A stretch of 64,000 nucleotides of DNA from Apteryx mantelli (GCF_036417845.1 NC_089979.1:120065415-120129414), one strand, 5' to 3'. Positions 27,301 to 36,559 are shown, counted from the stretch's first letter. The notes: generated by a model not told the origin, from the letters alone. Numbers and translations: made by a program.

Positions 27301-27579
27301 GCCGCCGCGGGGGGGGTGGGGGGGGAAACTTTCCCGCCGAGACCCCAGGGGGCCCCCCCCCCCGCGGGGTCCGCGATTCGAGGCGACCGTTAGGGGCTCG
27401 CGACCGTTAGGGGCTCGCGCGGCAGCGCGACGCCCCCTCCCCGGGAGGGAGCCGCCCGGCGGCGCGGCGCCCCCTCCTCTCCCTTCCCCTGCCCGCCCGG
27501 CCCTACCTTCCCGCCGGAGGAGCTGCGCCGAGACCGAGAGAAGCGCGGCGGCGAGCAGCAGCGCCCAGCCCGCCGCCAT
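1..27579 (-). CDS. CDCP1: CDCP1, CUB domain-containing protein 1 (5' part of gene, six exons, 3' end off window)
   Basis: Gene-level entry. The coding exons, in transcript order, are 27507-27579, 10544-10747, 8751-9107, 6776-7144, 1125-1352 and 1-360 on the minus strand. Their joined reading frame gives about 530 residues. These match mammalian CDCP1 along their whole length, including blocks such as IEIQKNI/MEIQKNI, SGPCPFG, NRTFIWDVKA, FPEDELMTWQFVVP and NCERKEERVEYYIPG. CDCP1 is a type I plasma-membrane glycoprotein with CUB-like domains. It is known in mammals as a Src-family kinase substrate that recruits PKC-delta and affects cell adhesion. The part seen here is the secretory signal, the N-terminal region, the first CUB domain and the start of the second. 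The transmembrane helix and the tyrosine-bearing tail should lie to the left of position 1. All five introns have GT/AG ends and interrupt a codon after its first base. The family assignment is secure from sequence similarity; function is taken from the mammalian protein. Confidence 0.95.
361..1124 (-). other. CDCP1 intron 5
   Basis: 764 bp, GT-AG ends, between exons 5 and 6. AT-rich unique sequence; no repeat, RNA gene or further exon was recognised. Confidence 0.9.
1125..1352 (-). CDS. CDCP1: CDCP1 exon 5: linker and start of CUB2 region
   Basis: Encodes residues 335-410 plus one base (228 bp). I chose the acceptor at 1353-1354, which follows a strong pyrimidine tract (cgttttttgttgcag). 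It gives NVTHLVDLSRELDM, which aligns without gaps to the human segment NKIYVVDLSNERAM. A second in-phase acceptor at 1392-1393 would add 13 codons but matches worse. The donor is gaaataa|gtatgg. The middle part (HSEGWPSRSPFMSEP, 353-367) corresponds to the exposed linker where mammalian CDCP1 is cut by serine proteases. Here it holds a single Arg360 instead of the Arg-Lys pair. The rest (CLICKDPRTC at 369-378, KISFLC at 391-396, EKEI at 407-410) follows the mammalian sequence. Asn335-Val-Thr is a sequon built across the exon junction. Confidence 0.92.
2960..3862 (+). mobile_element. Decayed CR1 LINE fragment (reverse transcriptase region)
   Basis: Sense-strand reading shows pieces of the CR1 ORF2 reverse transcriptase in order but in shifting frames: VMEQIILETISRSMKD and VIGSNQHGF-KGKTCLTDLIAF near 2990-3110, then AVDVVYLGFSKA near 3145-3180. 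IFINDT-type sequence follows near 3370. [19 protein letters not shown] and N-LMQFNKGKCR lie near 3430-3540, and the [21 protein letters not shown] block near 3765-3830. Several frameshifts and stops make it non-functional. It is truncated at both ends and lacks the CR1 3' tail. The FADDTK active-site block is shortened by nine bases at about 3421. It inserted in intron 4, antisense to CDCP1. Confidence 0.93.
5333..5370. repeat. Threefold imperfect TTAGATTAA tandem repeat
   Basis: Three copies of ttagattaa(c/t) separated by two and five bases. Short local duplication in intron 4; no known element recognised. Confidence 0.8.
5937..5963 (+). other. G-quadruplex-type motif in intron 4
   Basis: Four runs of at least four G (5937-5942, 5944-5947, 5952-5955, 5957-5960) with loops of one to four bases, on the strand opposite the CDCP1 sense strand. 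It fits the standard four-run quadruplex pattern; folding is not shown by sequence alone. Confidence 0.75.
6603..6650. repeat. Compound CT / TA / CA microsatellite
   Basis: A CT run followed by TATA and then a broken CA run, about 125 bp downstream of exon 4 in intron 4. Confidence 0.8.
6776..7144 (-). CDS. CDCP1: CDCP1 exon 4: first CUB domain
   Basis: Encodes residues 212-334 plus one base (369 bp). The acceptor is gtcatag|ggttat and the donor is tgaaa|gtaagt. This exon carries essentially the whole first CUB domain. It opens with RLCIIES and has the CUB-typical NYP motif in SPNYPWGFPEDEL (230-242), then MTWQFVVP (243-250). NCERKEERVEYYIPG at 266-280 and FNLSLQGCDQDAQ at 302-314 are nearly identical to human. 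Cysteines 214, 267 and 309 match the family. Sequons are Asn261 (NYS) and Asn303 (NLS). This is the best conserved exon in the window, in keeping with a structural domain. The first codon is split with exon 3 and reads Arg. Confidence 0.97.
7145..8750 (-). other. CDCP1 intron 3
   Basis: 1.6 kb with GT-AG ends. Unique AT-rich sequence; I see no repeat family, RNA gene or extra exon in it. Confidence 0.9.
8751..9107 (-). CDS. CDCP1: CDCP1 exon 3: extracellular region before CUB1
   Basis: Encodes residues 93-211 plus one base (357 bp, phase kept). The acceptor is tgtgtttag|actgtg and the donor is taaaaa|gtaagt, both close to consensus. The strongest matches to mammalian CDCP1 are the opening DC-SGPCPFG block (residues 93-102), NRTFIWDVKA (115-124), a VNIGTFC block (165-171) and MALHLPW (187-193). 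The exon ends with an IANRSSIK block at 204-211. Sequons are seen at Asn115 (NRT), Asn194 (NSS) and Asn206 (NRS). Cysteines at 94, 99, 148, 159 and 171 are in register with the mammalian protein, which suggests the same disulphide layout. No frameshift or stop is present. Confidence 0.97.
9108..10543 (-). other. CDCP1 intron 2
   Basis: 1.4 kb with GT-AG ends. Unique AT-rich sequence with nothing else recognised. Confidence 0.9.
10544..10747 (-). CDS. CDCP1: CDCP1 exon 2: N-terminal extracellular segment
   Basis: Encodes residues 25-92 plus one base. The acceptor is a C-rich tract ending in ttag at 10748-10749 and the donor is attg|gtaaga. The peptide aligns with the mature N-terminus of mammalian CDCP1: a block like AFEIALPRESNITVLIKLG is represented here by SFAISLRTVDNITVMIKL, and the exon ends with TFTCKTPEE and MEIQKNI. 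Two N-glycosylation sequons are visible (Asn36-Ile-Thr and Asn70-Val-Thr). Cys51 and Cys77 are placed as in the mammalian protein. This region is a CUB-like beta-sandwich fold that is not always detected by domain models. Codon 25 is completed across the exon 1/exon 2 junction and reads Ala. Confidence 0.95.
12300..12660. other. GC-rich patch of unknown origin in intron 1
   Basis: About 360 bp clearly richer in G+C and CG dinucleotides than the sequence around it. Overlapping open frames exist on both strands (for example 12389-12694 minus and 12497-12742 plus), as expected from GC-rich sequence. Neither translation resembles a family I know. It could be a remnant of a retroelement, an old processed copy, or an intronic regulatory island. 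Confidence 0.5.
16120..16400 (-). mobile_element. Ancient CR1/L3-type LINE 3' region (diverged)
   Basis: In plus-strand orientation the order of words is that of the reverse complement of an old CR1-type 3' region. A pyrimidine-rich stretch comes first, then 'cttgctgcaattgaag-ttcatta', then 'acaacatccctt', then 'ggataatcttccaaacctttcatc-tttattgcactgagaactctcca'-like sequence in pieces near 16340-16395. Divergence is high and the ends are approximate. Assigned from memory of the family consensus, so only moderately sure. Confidence 0.5.
17738..17757. repeat. (ATTC)n microsatellite
   Basis: About four to five tandem ATTC units in intron 1. Confidence 0.85.
21934..22016. repeat. 14-bp alternating purine-pyrimidine minisatellite
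   Basis: The unit tatgcatgcgtgcg is repeated 5.5 times without mismatch (five full copies 21937-22006, then tatgcat). With the bases on each side, the whole 83 bp is a strict alternation of purine and pyrimidine, rich in CG/CA/TG steps. That is the pattern most prone to the left-handed Z form. Its translations (MHACVRMHACV-type) on both strands are low-complexity and not real proteins. Confidence 0.97.
23310..23327. repeat. Poly-A tract
   Basis: About eighteen consecutive A. No retroposed body was recognised immediately upstream, so it is listed only as a homopolymer. Confidence 0.85.
27217..27268. repeat. AT-rich pentamer/decamer tandem repeat (GAAATAAAAT)n
   Basis: A run of about five units of a ten-base motif, partly reduced to five-base AAAAT units. 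It lies at the GC-rich island's intron 1 edge, about 240 bp inside the intron from exon 1. Confidence 0.9.
27383..27416. repeat. Perfect 17-bp tandem duplication in intron 1
   Basis: The 17-base unit gcgaccgttaggggctc occurs twice back to back (27383-27399 and 27400-27416) without mismatch, about 90 bp inside intron 1 in the CpG island. It is a recent slip duplication by appearance. Confidence 0.95.
27507..27579 (-). CDS. CDCP1: CDCP1 exon 1: signal peptide
   Basis: Coding part of exon 1, residues 1-24 plus the first base of codon 25. The ATG at 27579-27577 sits in a good initiation context (G at -3, G at +4). It is followed by a short N-terminus and a hydrophobic run (WALLLAAALL, residues 5-14), then SVSA. 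This is a typical secretory signal, with likely cleavage near Ala18. The donor is at 27506-27505 (gaag|gtaggg on the minus strand). An out-of-frame ATG lies ten bases upstream at 27589 but has a poor context (C at -3 and +4), which favours the start chosen. Signal peptides diverge quickly, so this exon is identified by position, signal character and the phase match to exon 2 rather than by residue identity. The 5' UTR end is not determined. Confidence 0.85.
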
Positions 27580-27719
27580 CTCGCCGCATGGGCCCAGCGC
27601 CGAGGCGGGCGCGGACTCGGTCTCCCCCCAACGCCGCCACTTCCTGCTCCACCTCGCACCTGGCCGGGAGGAGGCGAGAGGCGGGCCGGCACCGCCCGGC
27701 CGGGCGCAGGTGAGGCCCC

Positions 27720-27806
27720 TCCTCTTCTTCTTCCTCCTCCTCCTCCTCCTCCTCCTCCTCCTCCTCCTCCTCCTCCTCCACCTCCTCCTCCTCCTCCTCC
27801 TCCTCC
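27720..27806. repeat. (TCC)n/(GGA)n microsatellite upstream of CDCP1
   Basis: An almost pure tract of TCC triplets on the plus strand (GGA on the gene's sense strand), with a few interruptions (ttcttcttc at the left end, one cca near 27780). It is about 85 bp and lies roughly 140 bp upstream of the start codon, in the promoter or the far 5' UTR. Polypurine/polypyrimidine GGA tracts can form triplex or tetrad structures, and their length often varies between individuals. Confidence 0.95.
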
Positions 27807-27840
27807 CCGCGGCCGGTGAGCCCGAAATTCCCTGGAAGTG

Positions 27841-29430
27841 TGGACACTCTCACCCCCCGACCTTTTCGGATACTCTGGTGTCTTTCAGGACTCGCACGTA
27901 AAGTGTCAAATGGACGTGAAAAACTTTAAGGGAAAAAAACTCTCATGAGGATTTCTCAGCACCTCAAAGCATTGTCGAAGTCCGACGTGGTGACTTTGCG
28001 CGGACCGGGGTATTTCACCGACGTTTTTCTCACAAAATTACTGCCCTTTGTGAAGTCCACGTTAGTGGGGGCGTTGGTGCATTCAGTAAGCTGCCCTCTT
28101 GAGTCGCTGTTAATAAGTCAAGAGGAGAAACAGCGCAGCTGTAGATACCATTATTTCTAACACTATACCTAATATTTTTCTATCCCCAAGTGTAATATTA
28201 TTAATACCTACCAAAAGAGTTCTGAACGCTTTTGGTCAGTAAACCCCTGTGGCACTTTTGTTGAGTGCCCGATCTCTTACTAATGTTGGGTAAATACATC
28301 TTGCTTACCAAAGCATCCCTTAGTTTCAGCCAAAACTGTCCTTTCTTATCTGACATTTCTGCAGTAGCGTATAGGTGCTATTTCAAGCCATCACATTTCA
28401 CACAGAGGTAGAGTCCTTTCAGTGAGCAGCTGTTTGTATTCTGCTTGTTAAGTGCTTGGGGATTTTACAGTTAAAATTTCTACGCAGAAACCAGTATATC
28501 CTGAGATAGTCAAGAGCAGATGTTTGCCTAGCGAGTAAATACCTTACCACTTCTAGCTCTGAAGGTTGGACAGTTCATCTTCTAAATAATTTCATGCAAT
28601 TGCTTGGGGAGACTTGTTTCTTTGGCAATACTGTTGCACCAATGAGCTACTTTCACTTGTATTGGCCCACAATGGTACTTGGTTATTATGGAAATATACA
28701 TAGGAATATTCATGTTCAAAGAAGGAGAAAAATGAAAGCAGCGTCAGAAGTTCAAGAACTTTTACAGATTTAAGACCTAGCTTTAGAAAATTCTAAATGC
28801 CCTTTGCTCTTACTGATTTTCAGCTGGCAAAATAACAGCACTTAGCTCTTCCTGGAAATTTTCACACCTCTTTCATAAATGTATTGTCCAGTAATCATTT
28901 GTACAGTGAGGCATTTTACATCTTAATGAATGATACACAACTAAAAGTAAAAGCTTAGCGCAAAAAAAAAAAATCAGTCACTAGAAATGTATTTTGTTAA
29001 TAAGAAAGTAATTGATTGGTTATATGACTGCATTGAAATGAATGGATAGGAGTGTTCACAGCCATATGAGAAGGAACAGAATAATGTCTTAGATCAGTTC
29101 TAATGCCACTTCATTGACATAAGAAAAGAAGAAAGCACTATACTTTTGACTTTCTATGAAGCAAAACAAATATTACTGGTTGCAGAAAAAGGAAGACTTT
29201 TTGCTAAGTGACAAATTTTAGCTTATGTTAGTTGTACTTTTCCATATTTCAAATCTTCAGAAAGGCCAGTACTTTCCTACTGAAGTTAATTCAGCTTCAA
29301 TTTGTCAGCTTTGTGTTTTTTTTTTTTTCAGATCAAAACCCAAAACATGGGAGACTTCTTAAAACAGATGTTGTGTTTTTACATTCATTATAATTCTTAA
29401 CATGCTTCTATCATTTGCAATTTTAATGTA
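27841..29430. other. Upstream flank of CDCP1, no gene recognised
   Basis: AT-rich sequence immediately upstream of the CpG island. No conserved open frame or repeat family was recognised apart from short A/T homopolymers (near 28962 and 29320). A CpG-island promoter can also drive a divergent noncoding transcript in this direction, but the sequence alone does not show one. Confidence 0.7.
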
Positions 29431-29480
29431 GGAACATAGGACTGGAAATCACCTTCAGTCTGTCTATTCTTATATTCTGT
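29430..29480 (-). mobile_element. Possible old CR1 3' end fragment
   Basis: The words 'ggaacataggactggaaatca' (split here at gaacatagga / ctggaaatca) resemble the start of the reverse complement of reptile/bird CR1 3' ends ('aacataggactggaaggga'). Very short, so tentative. Confidence 0.3.
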
Positions 29481-29509
29481 CAGTCATCTTCTCTGGTCTC
29501 CCGCATTTC

Positions 29510-29700
29510 CAAGTAAGCACATCATACACCCTTTGTAAGCTCTATAAACATTAGGTAATCAGTCTTATGACATCTCTGTGAAACAGCTAAGTTAAGTTCC
29601 TTCTGGTTTAGAGATGGTGAACTGAGGGACAAAGAGTTCTTATGACTTTCCCAAGGTGACGAGAGAGCAAGTGCTTCTCTGTAGGGTTGAGGGGGCCAAA
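29510..29700 (+). mobile_element. MIR-like SINE relic
   Basis: Contains in order a 'catctctgtgaaacag' stretch, 'agatggtgaactgaggg' and 'gactttcccaaggtgac'. These correspond to the MIR core words (ctgtgaggtagg, agatgaggaaactgagg, gacttgcccaaggtcac). Diverged but in the right order and spacing. Confidence 0.5.
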
Positions 29701-29880
29701 TAGTGATAGTTAGACTGGCTAGTTAGGAGAGTGGCTTCCAACCGGATTTGCACGTCTGCTGTTTCATGAACAGTGTAGATAGCTGGATTAAGATGCTTAG
29801 AATATTTAACATGGGAGAGCATGCAGAAATAACCACTCCAAGTCAAAAAACATTGACTCTCTGTAGACTTAACTCTGAAA

Positions 29881-29901
29881 ACCCCCCCCCACACACACAC
29901 A
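29881..29901. repeat. Poly-C plus CA microsatellite
   Basis: A run of C followed by about five CA units. Confidence 0.8.
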
Positions 29902-32229
29902 TTTTCCATTGACTTTACTAAGACATGTTCAGTTAATGCACTTCCTTATAGTGGTCACAATCCTGGTTGCTGTAGATGAAAAAGGAGTCAATCATCTCCA
30001 TCAATACCTATGGCTAGATATGCCAGTACTCTATAGTGGAGTTCTGGGAGACTGGCAACTTTAAAGTTAACAAGCTCTTCCAAGTGTCTTCCCCAAAATA
30101 TCCTGACCACAGAATACAGCACAAATGATGGAGGCGTATCATTCTCTGTAATGATGCTCCTGCATCCAGGAAGTGATAAAGAGTGCTCTGAAGGTGAACT
30201 CTATTAATTAGGTACCCTCTTAAAATCAAACTTTTCTCTGTCTGTCAGCAAAGAGTAAGGACCAGAGGTAAAGAATTGTCACTCTAGTTACATGACTTGA
30301 TCTGGTAAGCCCAACAGCACCTTACTCAGCATTGATATCGCTTAAATCACTTCAGCTTTGTTTTTACAATGAAATAAGAAAGAAAACAGGGGGGTAAGTA
30401 AAAGACCCTCTTCCTTTCATACATCATTTTACCAAATTTTCCTTTGAAATAGCTATTGACTTCTGCTTAAGAGTATTTTCTTGAGAAGATAAACATTCTT
30501 GTGATGCTGTGAATTTGTCCACATGTCCATTTTGGCTGATGGCGACTGATGAATGATTCCCTAATTCAGTCTTTTAATTGAAGACAAAAATATATTTTTT
30601 TAATTGGCCCTGTCTTTATTCTTTGTGCTTAAGAGTTCTGGTCTTTCCTCTTTTTTTGGTTATGCTCATATATTGACAGTGATGGGAAGGATCCTGATTT
30701 GGTTCTAATGTGGAGTGAAACCAGTTTTCCTAAATTTGAAAGTGTCTGTGAAACAGAACTACCATACTGCAGGCAGCTCTAGCTTTGAGCTTAGACTAGA
30801 TGCAAGAAAAAGCATTGAGTGTCATTTTACTTTCCTCCTCCCTATTCTACAGTGATTTTCTTACAAGAGAACAAGAGTCAACTAGATCAGATCTGAGCCA
30901 GTCTTACTGTGTTAGCTTAATGTGGTGTGCAGGTATATGGATAGAAACTCAAGCTTCAAAGTAATTGTAAAGTAATTTCATCTGCGGTAAGATTGTGCCC
31001 ACATGCAATGAAAGTTCTATCTAAACTGTAATTTGTTTTTCACCTCTCATTAGCTTAATGCACAGTGTCCTAGTACAGCTGGGAACAGTGTGGAAAACCA
31101 GAGGGTTTAATCATCATTAACATCCTTTGTCATTTTTGTAGTATTCTTCTTCCACAAAACTTAAAGTGCTTTGTAGAAGCAGTTTCCAATGGGCCATATA
31201 CTAACCTGATGACCACAGTAATGTTAATACATTTCCGAGAAAGAACTAGTATTAATCCTCTTGAAAATGTAAATTTAGCAAGGGAAGACAGGGAAGAGAT
31301 AAATAATGGGATAAAATGAAAAAACATTCATGAATGGGTTAGTCAAAACCACTTCTCTCCGCGTATAGGAATCAAATCCTTTGCCTGGAAATGCTCTATT
31401 AATTACACAGAGCAAGTTACAAGAAAACACTGAAAAGCTAGATATGAAAGTACATGACTTATAAAGCAGAATATTTTTGAGGGGTACATCTCCCACTTCA
31501 GCTTCCTTATCTCCACATTCAGTGTGTGTAACGTGACTAAATAAACAAGTCAAAGAATGAGCCAGCACTGTTCCTACCAATAAAGTTGCTAATGAGAGAG
31601 TCTGTTCTCTACTCTTTTCTTCAATAATGAAATTGTTAAAGTAGTAACCGTATACAGCACATAGGCACAGACCCCCACAGTCACCCTGGGGAAATTTCTG
31701 CTGAGAAAATATTCCAATATCCTCACACTGAGAGAGATGCAATTTAAATGTACTAATGAGAGAAAGTTCACTGAGTAATTTTTAAGCATGCTCTGACTCT
31801 AAACAGCAAAACAAAGCCAGCATATCCTGAAATGATGGAGTGTGTACTTAATGCAGCTGTCCATGAGGCTGGTGGTGGAAAGGCCAGTGTAGCCTCAAAG
31901 AGAAGAATCAAGATGCAGTTCATTGTGCTTGAAACACTACTGCTGTATAAGATAGCATTCGCTTTTGTTGTGTTAACCAAACCAGCTTTCAGCCAGCTGT
32001 GTAGCACTGATCCAACTGTCCAAAGAGCATTGGACTAGTAGCCTACACTTCTGAGAAGGTGGATACTCACTGAGTATTTTAGCAGAATTTCTAAATATTC
32101 TATTTGCTCTGTTATTGAAAAAGATTGGATTGAGCAGCTGCTTTATGATGACATTACTAGTACTAAGTTATGCGTAAAGGCCATACTTAATATGGACAAC
32201 TCACTCATTATGCCAACAGTGAGAGATAG

Positions 32230-32375
32230 CTTTGCTCTGAAGAGCTTACAAATACACAAGCAAAGGGTGGCAGAAGTGCATATAGAGGAAGAGACTTATT
32301 ACAGTACAGGGAATAGACCCCAGGGCTTTCGGTGTCTTAGCCATTCTAAAGGTACTGGACTAGGGTTTATGCAGC
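32230..32375 (+). mobile_element. Possible MIR-like SINE relic
   Basis: Has 'gagcttacaaat', 'caaagggtggcag', 'gggaatagaccccagg' and 'cttagccattcta' in the order in which MIR-family elements carry their related words. High divergence; ends are approximate. Confidence 0.35.
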
Positions 32376-35300
32376 TGTGCTTCACTGTGATCTGATATGC
32401 GAGAGTTACTGCTCTGCACTGACTCTCAGATTCTGCTGTTCAGCAAGACACTGTCCTCTGTAGTTGAGAATAGTGATGATGCACAACATCTGCCTCCCCA
32501 TGCTGCAAGTTTGGTTTAGGATCTTAGGAGAATGGTAAGAAGTACAGTATCTCTTGCAGGAGCACAGGAAATACCACGTTTTTGGAACCCTAGCAAATTT
32601 CGGGCATAATTTTTTCACTGTCTTAAGCCTGTTACTGGAGTATACTGAATGTGCTACCTCCTGATTGAGGTATGCATGGATATATGTAATATTGCAATTA
32701 TTTTTTAAGCTATTTTTACTTACTCTGTTTTATAAAAGTGAGGTATTTCTCTTGTACAGTAGTTGCATCATCCTAGTAGATATTAAGAGAGAGCAGGTTA
32801 ATATTAAGAAAAGAGAGATGACATTTCTATGTTTCCTTATCTCTGTTCAAGAGAACAAAAATCACTATTACATCTGCTTCAATTTTATCAGAAAGATCAG
32901 GTTATATTAATACAGCATATCAATTGTGGCACTCATGGGACACCTGTCTGCTGTCTAGGGTGGCTGAGAGCAGAAGAAAAAGTTGAAATCTCATGACTGC
33001 TGCAAAAAATATGGAAGGAGGTGGGACTTTTGTTGCCTACTTGGCATACAGCCCCACAGTGTCTTCTGCATATTTGTGAGAATGCTAGCCATATGAGCAC
33101 ATTTGCATTCCTTTGATAACTTCTTTAGAGCTGGTTGTATTTTACAAAACATAATTCAGTCGCATGGTTAGAAGCTGGGAGCGAAATAAAATAAATTGTA
33201 TTTGATGGTACTCCAACCTATTGAAGCCTAACCTCGCTATGAGACAAAACTAATTCCACCCAATATGTCTGCCCCAGAGCCCCTGACCAGTTCTGGTGAG
33301 TCACTTCTCGAGGGAAGCAACTGACTCAGAAGAAGCAAGGGAAGAGAGCGTACATAAATGCCAAGGTTCATTAAAGTCAGGGCTCTTCTTATTAATTTAA
33401 GTATGCATTTAGATGATTTCATAATCACCATTATCAATGTCATCCTGACACTGGCCCTAGTTCAGTAAAGCCTCTGGACACCTGATTAAGTCTATGTCTC
33501 TAGGACAGATTATAATTTCCCAGAATAAAGTATAGTTGTTTGCACTTAAATTCCACTACTCTCAAGTTGCACATTTCTTTAAGGTTATGCTTGAAACAAG
33601 AGTTTCCTAAATTTAATTGTATCTGTGCTGCAGCTGTAAACCACCTGTTTGTTTTATTTGGGAGTTACTTTACTATAATGATTAGTGAGGATATATATGA
33701 TGCTAAATAAGGAATGCAGCTCTGCATGATCTGTCATAATATATACATTATCGATTATAAAAATGGAGGAAAGAATTAGGCTCAGTTGTAATAATGATGC
33801 ATAGAATATTTTGGAATCAACAAATTAATCTTTCATAGATTGAAGTCACGCAGCATATAATTTTGGTCAAAAGCTTAATTATTTCCGAGTTGTTCATGGT
33901 GGTTAGACTGCTTACAGCACTTGAATACAGATACAATTAGTTCTGGAATACAAGTGAAGTTCAGCAATGCTTGAATGCAGGGCTTTGATCCAGGGCTTGT
34001 TACCTGAAAATACACACACAAAGGATCTGAATACCTTAAAATTTTTTCTCTAACCAAACCATTTAAAATGCTTTTGGTAATGTCTCTGATTTGACTTGGC
34101 AGGTATATTACACAGTGACTGCAGAAACATTTGTTACAGCTTGTTCATGATCTTATGCCACAAAAGAAACAACCCCAAGTGGACTCAAGTTACCCTTCGG
34201 TCAGTTAGTTAGTACAGGGCTTTTTTCTCATCATAGCACAGTAAGGAAATGTTGAATTATACCCTTGTTATTAGACAGTTATGCTTATCTTAAAGATTGC
34301 AAGTTTTATGTGAAGGGTCTTATCCTGCAGTCTTTTTTTCTTTTGCCTGAGATTTCGCAAAACGGGCTGGATGGAGCTGCAAAGTGGACAAGAGATCTGA
34401 ACAGCTGCTCCCCATTACACTTTGCATTAAGCAAAGAAAGAGGTGAATCACAAACTGCTTGGTAATTCTGACCTTGGTCAAACTACTCATTCAAATAAGA
34501 GTTACTCATTCGTGTTAAGAATATGAGCAAGATTTATCCACAAGCATGCTTCAATAAATAGATGGCTTGCAATTTTCTTGTGAAACTGGGTATGAATAAT
34601 GTGTTGTTGTTACAGTAGCATGGGAGATAGATTGCTGCCTCCAATATGTTTCATTTGTCTTTGGCTTATACTTATTGTCTTCTTCTTGCTTATGTTTTAA
34701 AGAGAGCCTAACCAGGAAAATAAATAGAATCAGTACTTCATGAGGGTGAGGCCCCCCCCTTCCCTTTTGTGCTATGCAAAATGCAGAGGGGAAAAAAAAA
34801 CATATTAGCAAGCGAGAGCAGATCTTTAGTTGTTATATATCAGTCACTGCTTCTGAGTGGTGGTCAAACCCAGTGATGGTTCAGCATAAAATGTATTGCC
34901 TTACAACATGAGAGATTGCTGCTTGAAAGGAATAACCTGCTTGTTAGTAAGGGAATGTTCATCATAAATTGCAGAGACAGGCAAAGCAGACAGCAGAAAA
35001 AATCTTGCGACTTGGACATTTCTGAGTCTCTGGGAAGAAACCCAATTTTTTGTTGGAGATAAGTCATATTCCATCATCTTTATCTTTCTCTGAGTGGAAT
35101 CATAACAAACCAGCTTAGCAGAAAGAACATTCCTAGATGCTTAAGGATTGGTTATTTACTGCATACATTGGTATCTGATTGTCAGTTTATACAGACTTCT
35201 CTGGTACAGATATTCAAGCACTGATAACAAAAGATATGAATAGTATGCTTGGTAAACAACTTGAAGAACAGAATAAGCTACTACCAAATAGCATGTATGC

Positions 35301-36559
35301 CTATATATATACTTAGCTTCCACAGAGACCATATGAGTCATGTAATGGACTCCACGGAGGGACCAGCACGTCCTCATGGCTCTCACAGTGATAAGTATGT
35401 AATAGGTCCTTTATATATTGGAGCTATTAGGGATGTGCCTGTATTTATTCTGATAAAAAGGTAGTAAATTTGGAATGAGCGCGAGACTTTGAGGTGTCCT
35501 CCTTAGCTGTGCATATTGTCTAACATTCCCTGCCTTCAAAAATATCTACAGCTTTGTTAGAAAAGTAAATCATGTACATGCTGCATAATGTTCTCTCTTT
35601 AAAAGCAGGTCATGTTAGGTACTGAACTGATCCAATTCACAAAGACACTGATTGTGTCTGACACTGACACTGATAGTCTTTCCACCACAGATTCATAGCT
35701 CCCAAGAAGGGGAGTTGCATTCCAGGATTTCCTGTTTTCATTCATACCTAATAGTGCTTTGGTAAAACATTTGACATCTGTGATTGACATGTGACAAAAT
35801 GTCTAAGTCAGTGATGAAAGACAGTTGTGGACTTTTATGGGATTTTGTGGTGTTGTTTTAGCTAGGTGCAGTTACAGCAGGTTGTCCAGGAAACTGAAGC
35901 TAAAGTTCTTATTCCACATGTAAAACTGCTAAGATTTTCCTGGAAATGCTTAACAAGTAAGAAGCAAGCATATGCTGAAGCTATTTTAAGCCATAGAGAA
36001 TGTAGCAAAAAAGTAATATTCTCCCTGAGAGGATAATGTGAACTGTTACAGGCTTTTTGTTTTAACTGAAAAATTTGCAGTTAGATCCAGTGTTCACCAA
36101 AGTCTAGGAGAGTAGGACATGATGCTCGATTATGTTGCATTTACACTTTGATTGTTCAAGTAGCTCCATGGCAATGGCTCCCAATGCTGTTGCAGTGATT
36201 CCTGGGAACTCCAGGATGCTAAGCCAGGAAGCTTTCATCTAGATTTGAATTCATCTTTCCAGAAATCTGAGGTATTTAAATCTAGCATCCTAACTCAGTT
36301 TTTAAGGAACAAAGTATGATATTAAAAAGCCTGTTTAGGAATGGGAGCAAATTGCCAGTCCTTACACTTGGCAGAAATTAGACATCTGCCCTTTGTTTCT
36401 GTTCAGCCTTCCCCTGTGTACCTCACTAGCCTTGCTTCACAAAGCTTTCCAGCAGGGCTAGTTAGCCAGGCAGAAAACTACACTTACTGGGCTCTATTTG
36501 TCCTTGCATTACCTTTTTTAGATCCTGCTGGTCCAGAGCTGCATTGTGTCATACAGATG

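Larger units (their letters stand above)
10748..27506 (-). other. CDCP1 intron 1
   Basis: A first intron of about 16.8 kb. Contents recognised: a GC-rich unexplained patch (12300-12660), a G-rich stretch at 14160-14178, an old CR1-like fragment (about 16120-16400), an ATTC microsatellite (17738-17757), poly-T at 18250-18266, the 14-bp minisatellite (21934-22016), poly-A at 23310-23327, and the promoter-proximal repeats near 27.2-27.4 kb. Long first introns often hold enhancers, but no specific one can be named here. Short open frames in this region show no family resemblance. Confidence 0.9.
27290..27840 (-). promoter_or_regulatory. CpG-island promoter region of CDCP1
   Basis: A dense run of CG dinucleotides and GC-rich sequence surrounds exon 1, in sharp contrast to the AT-rich flanks. 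On the minus strand upstream of the ATG there are GC-box-like sites (reverse of gaggcggg near 27603, and gcgggc near 27681). An ETS-type core, CAGGAAGTGG, is at 27646-27637. No TATA box was seen, which fits a CpG-island promoter. The transcription start cannot be fixed from sequence; it most likely lies between about 27600 and 27720. The island also covers the start of intron 1. Confidence 0.7.

Noticed and set aside
27503..27853. Open frame with a long poly-Glu run upstream of CDCP1
   Set aside because: The poly-Glu is just the GGA microsatellite translated; the frame is not supported by any conserved sequence.
27710..27901. Plus-strand open frame rich in Leu through the TCC tract
   Set aside because: Translation of the same microsatellite; low complexity, not a membrane protein.
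31275..31742. 155-codon minus-strand open frame
   Set aside because: Among the longer frames in the intergenic part, but its translation resembles nothing known, has no domain pattern, and lies in AT-rich DNA where such frames occur by chance.
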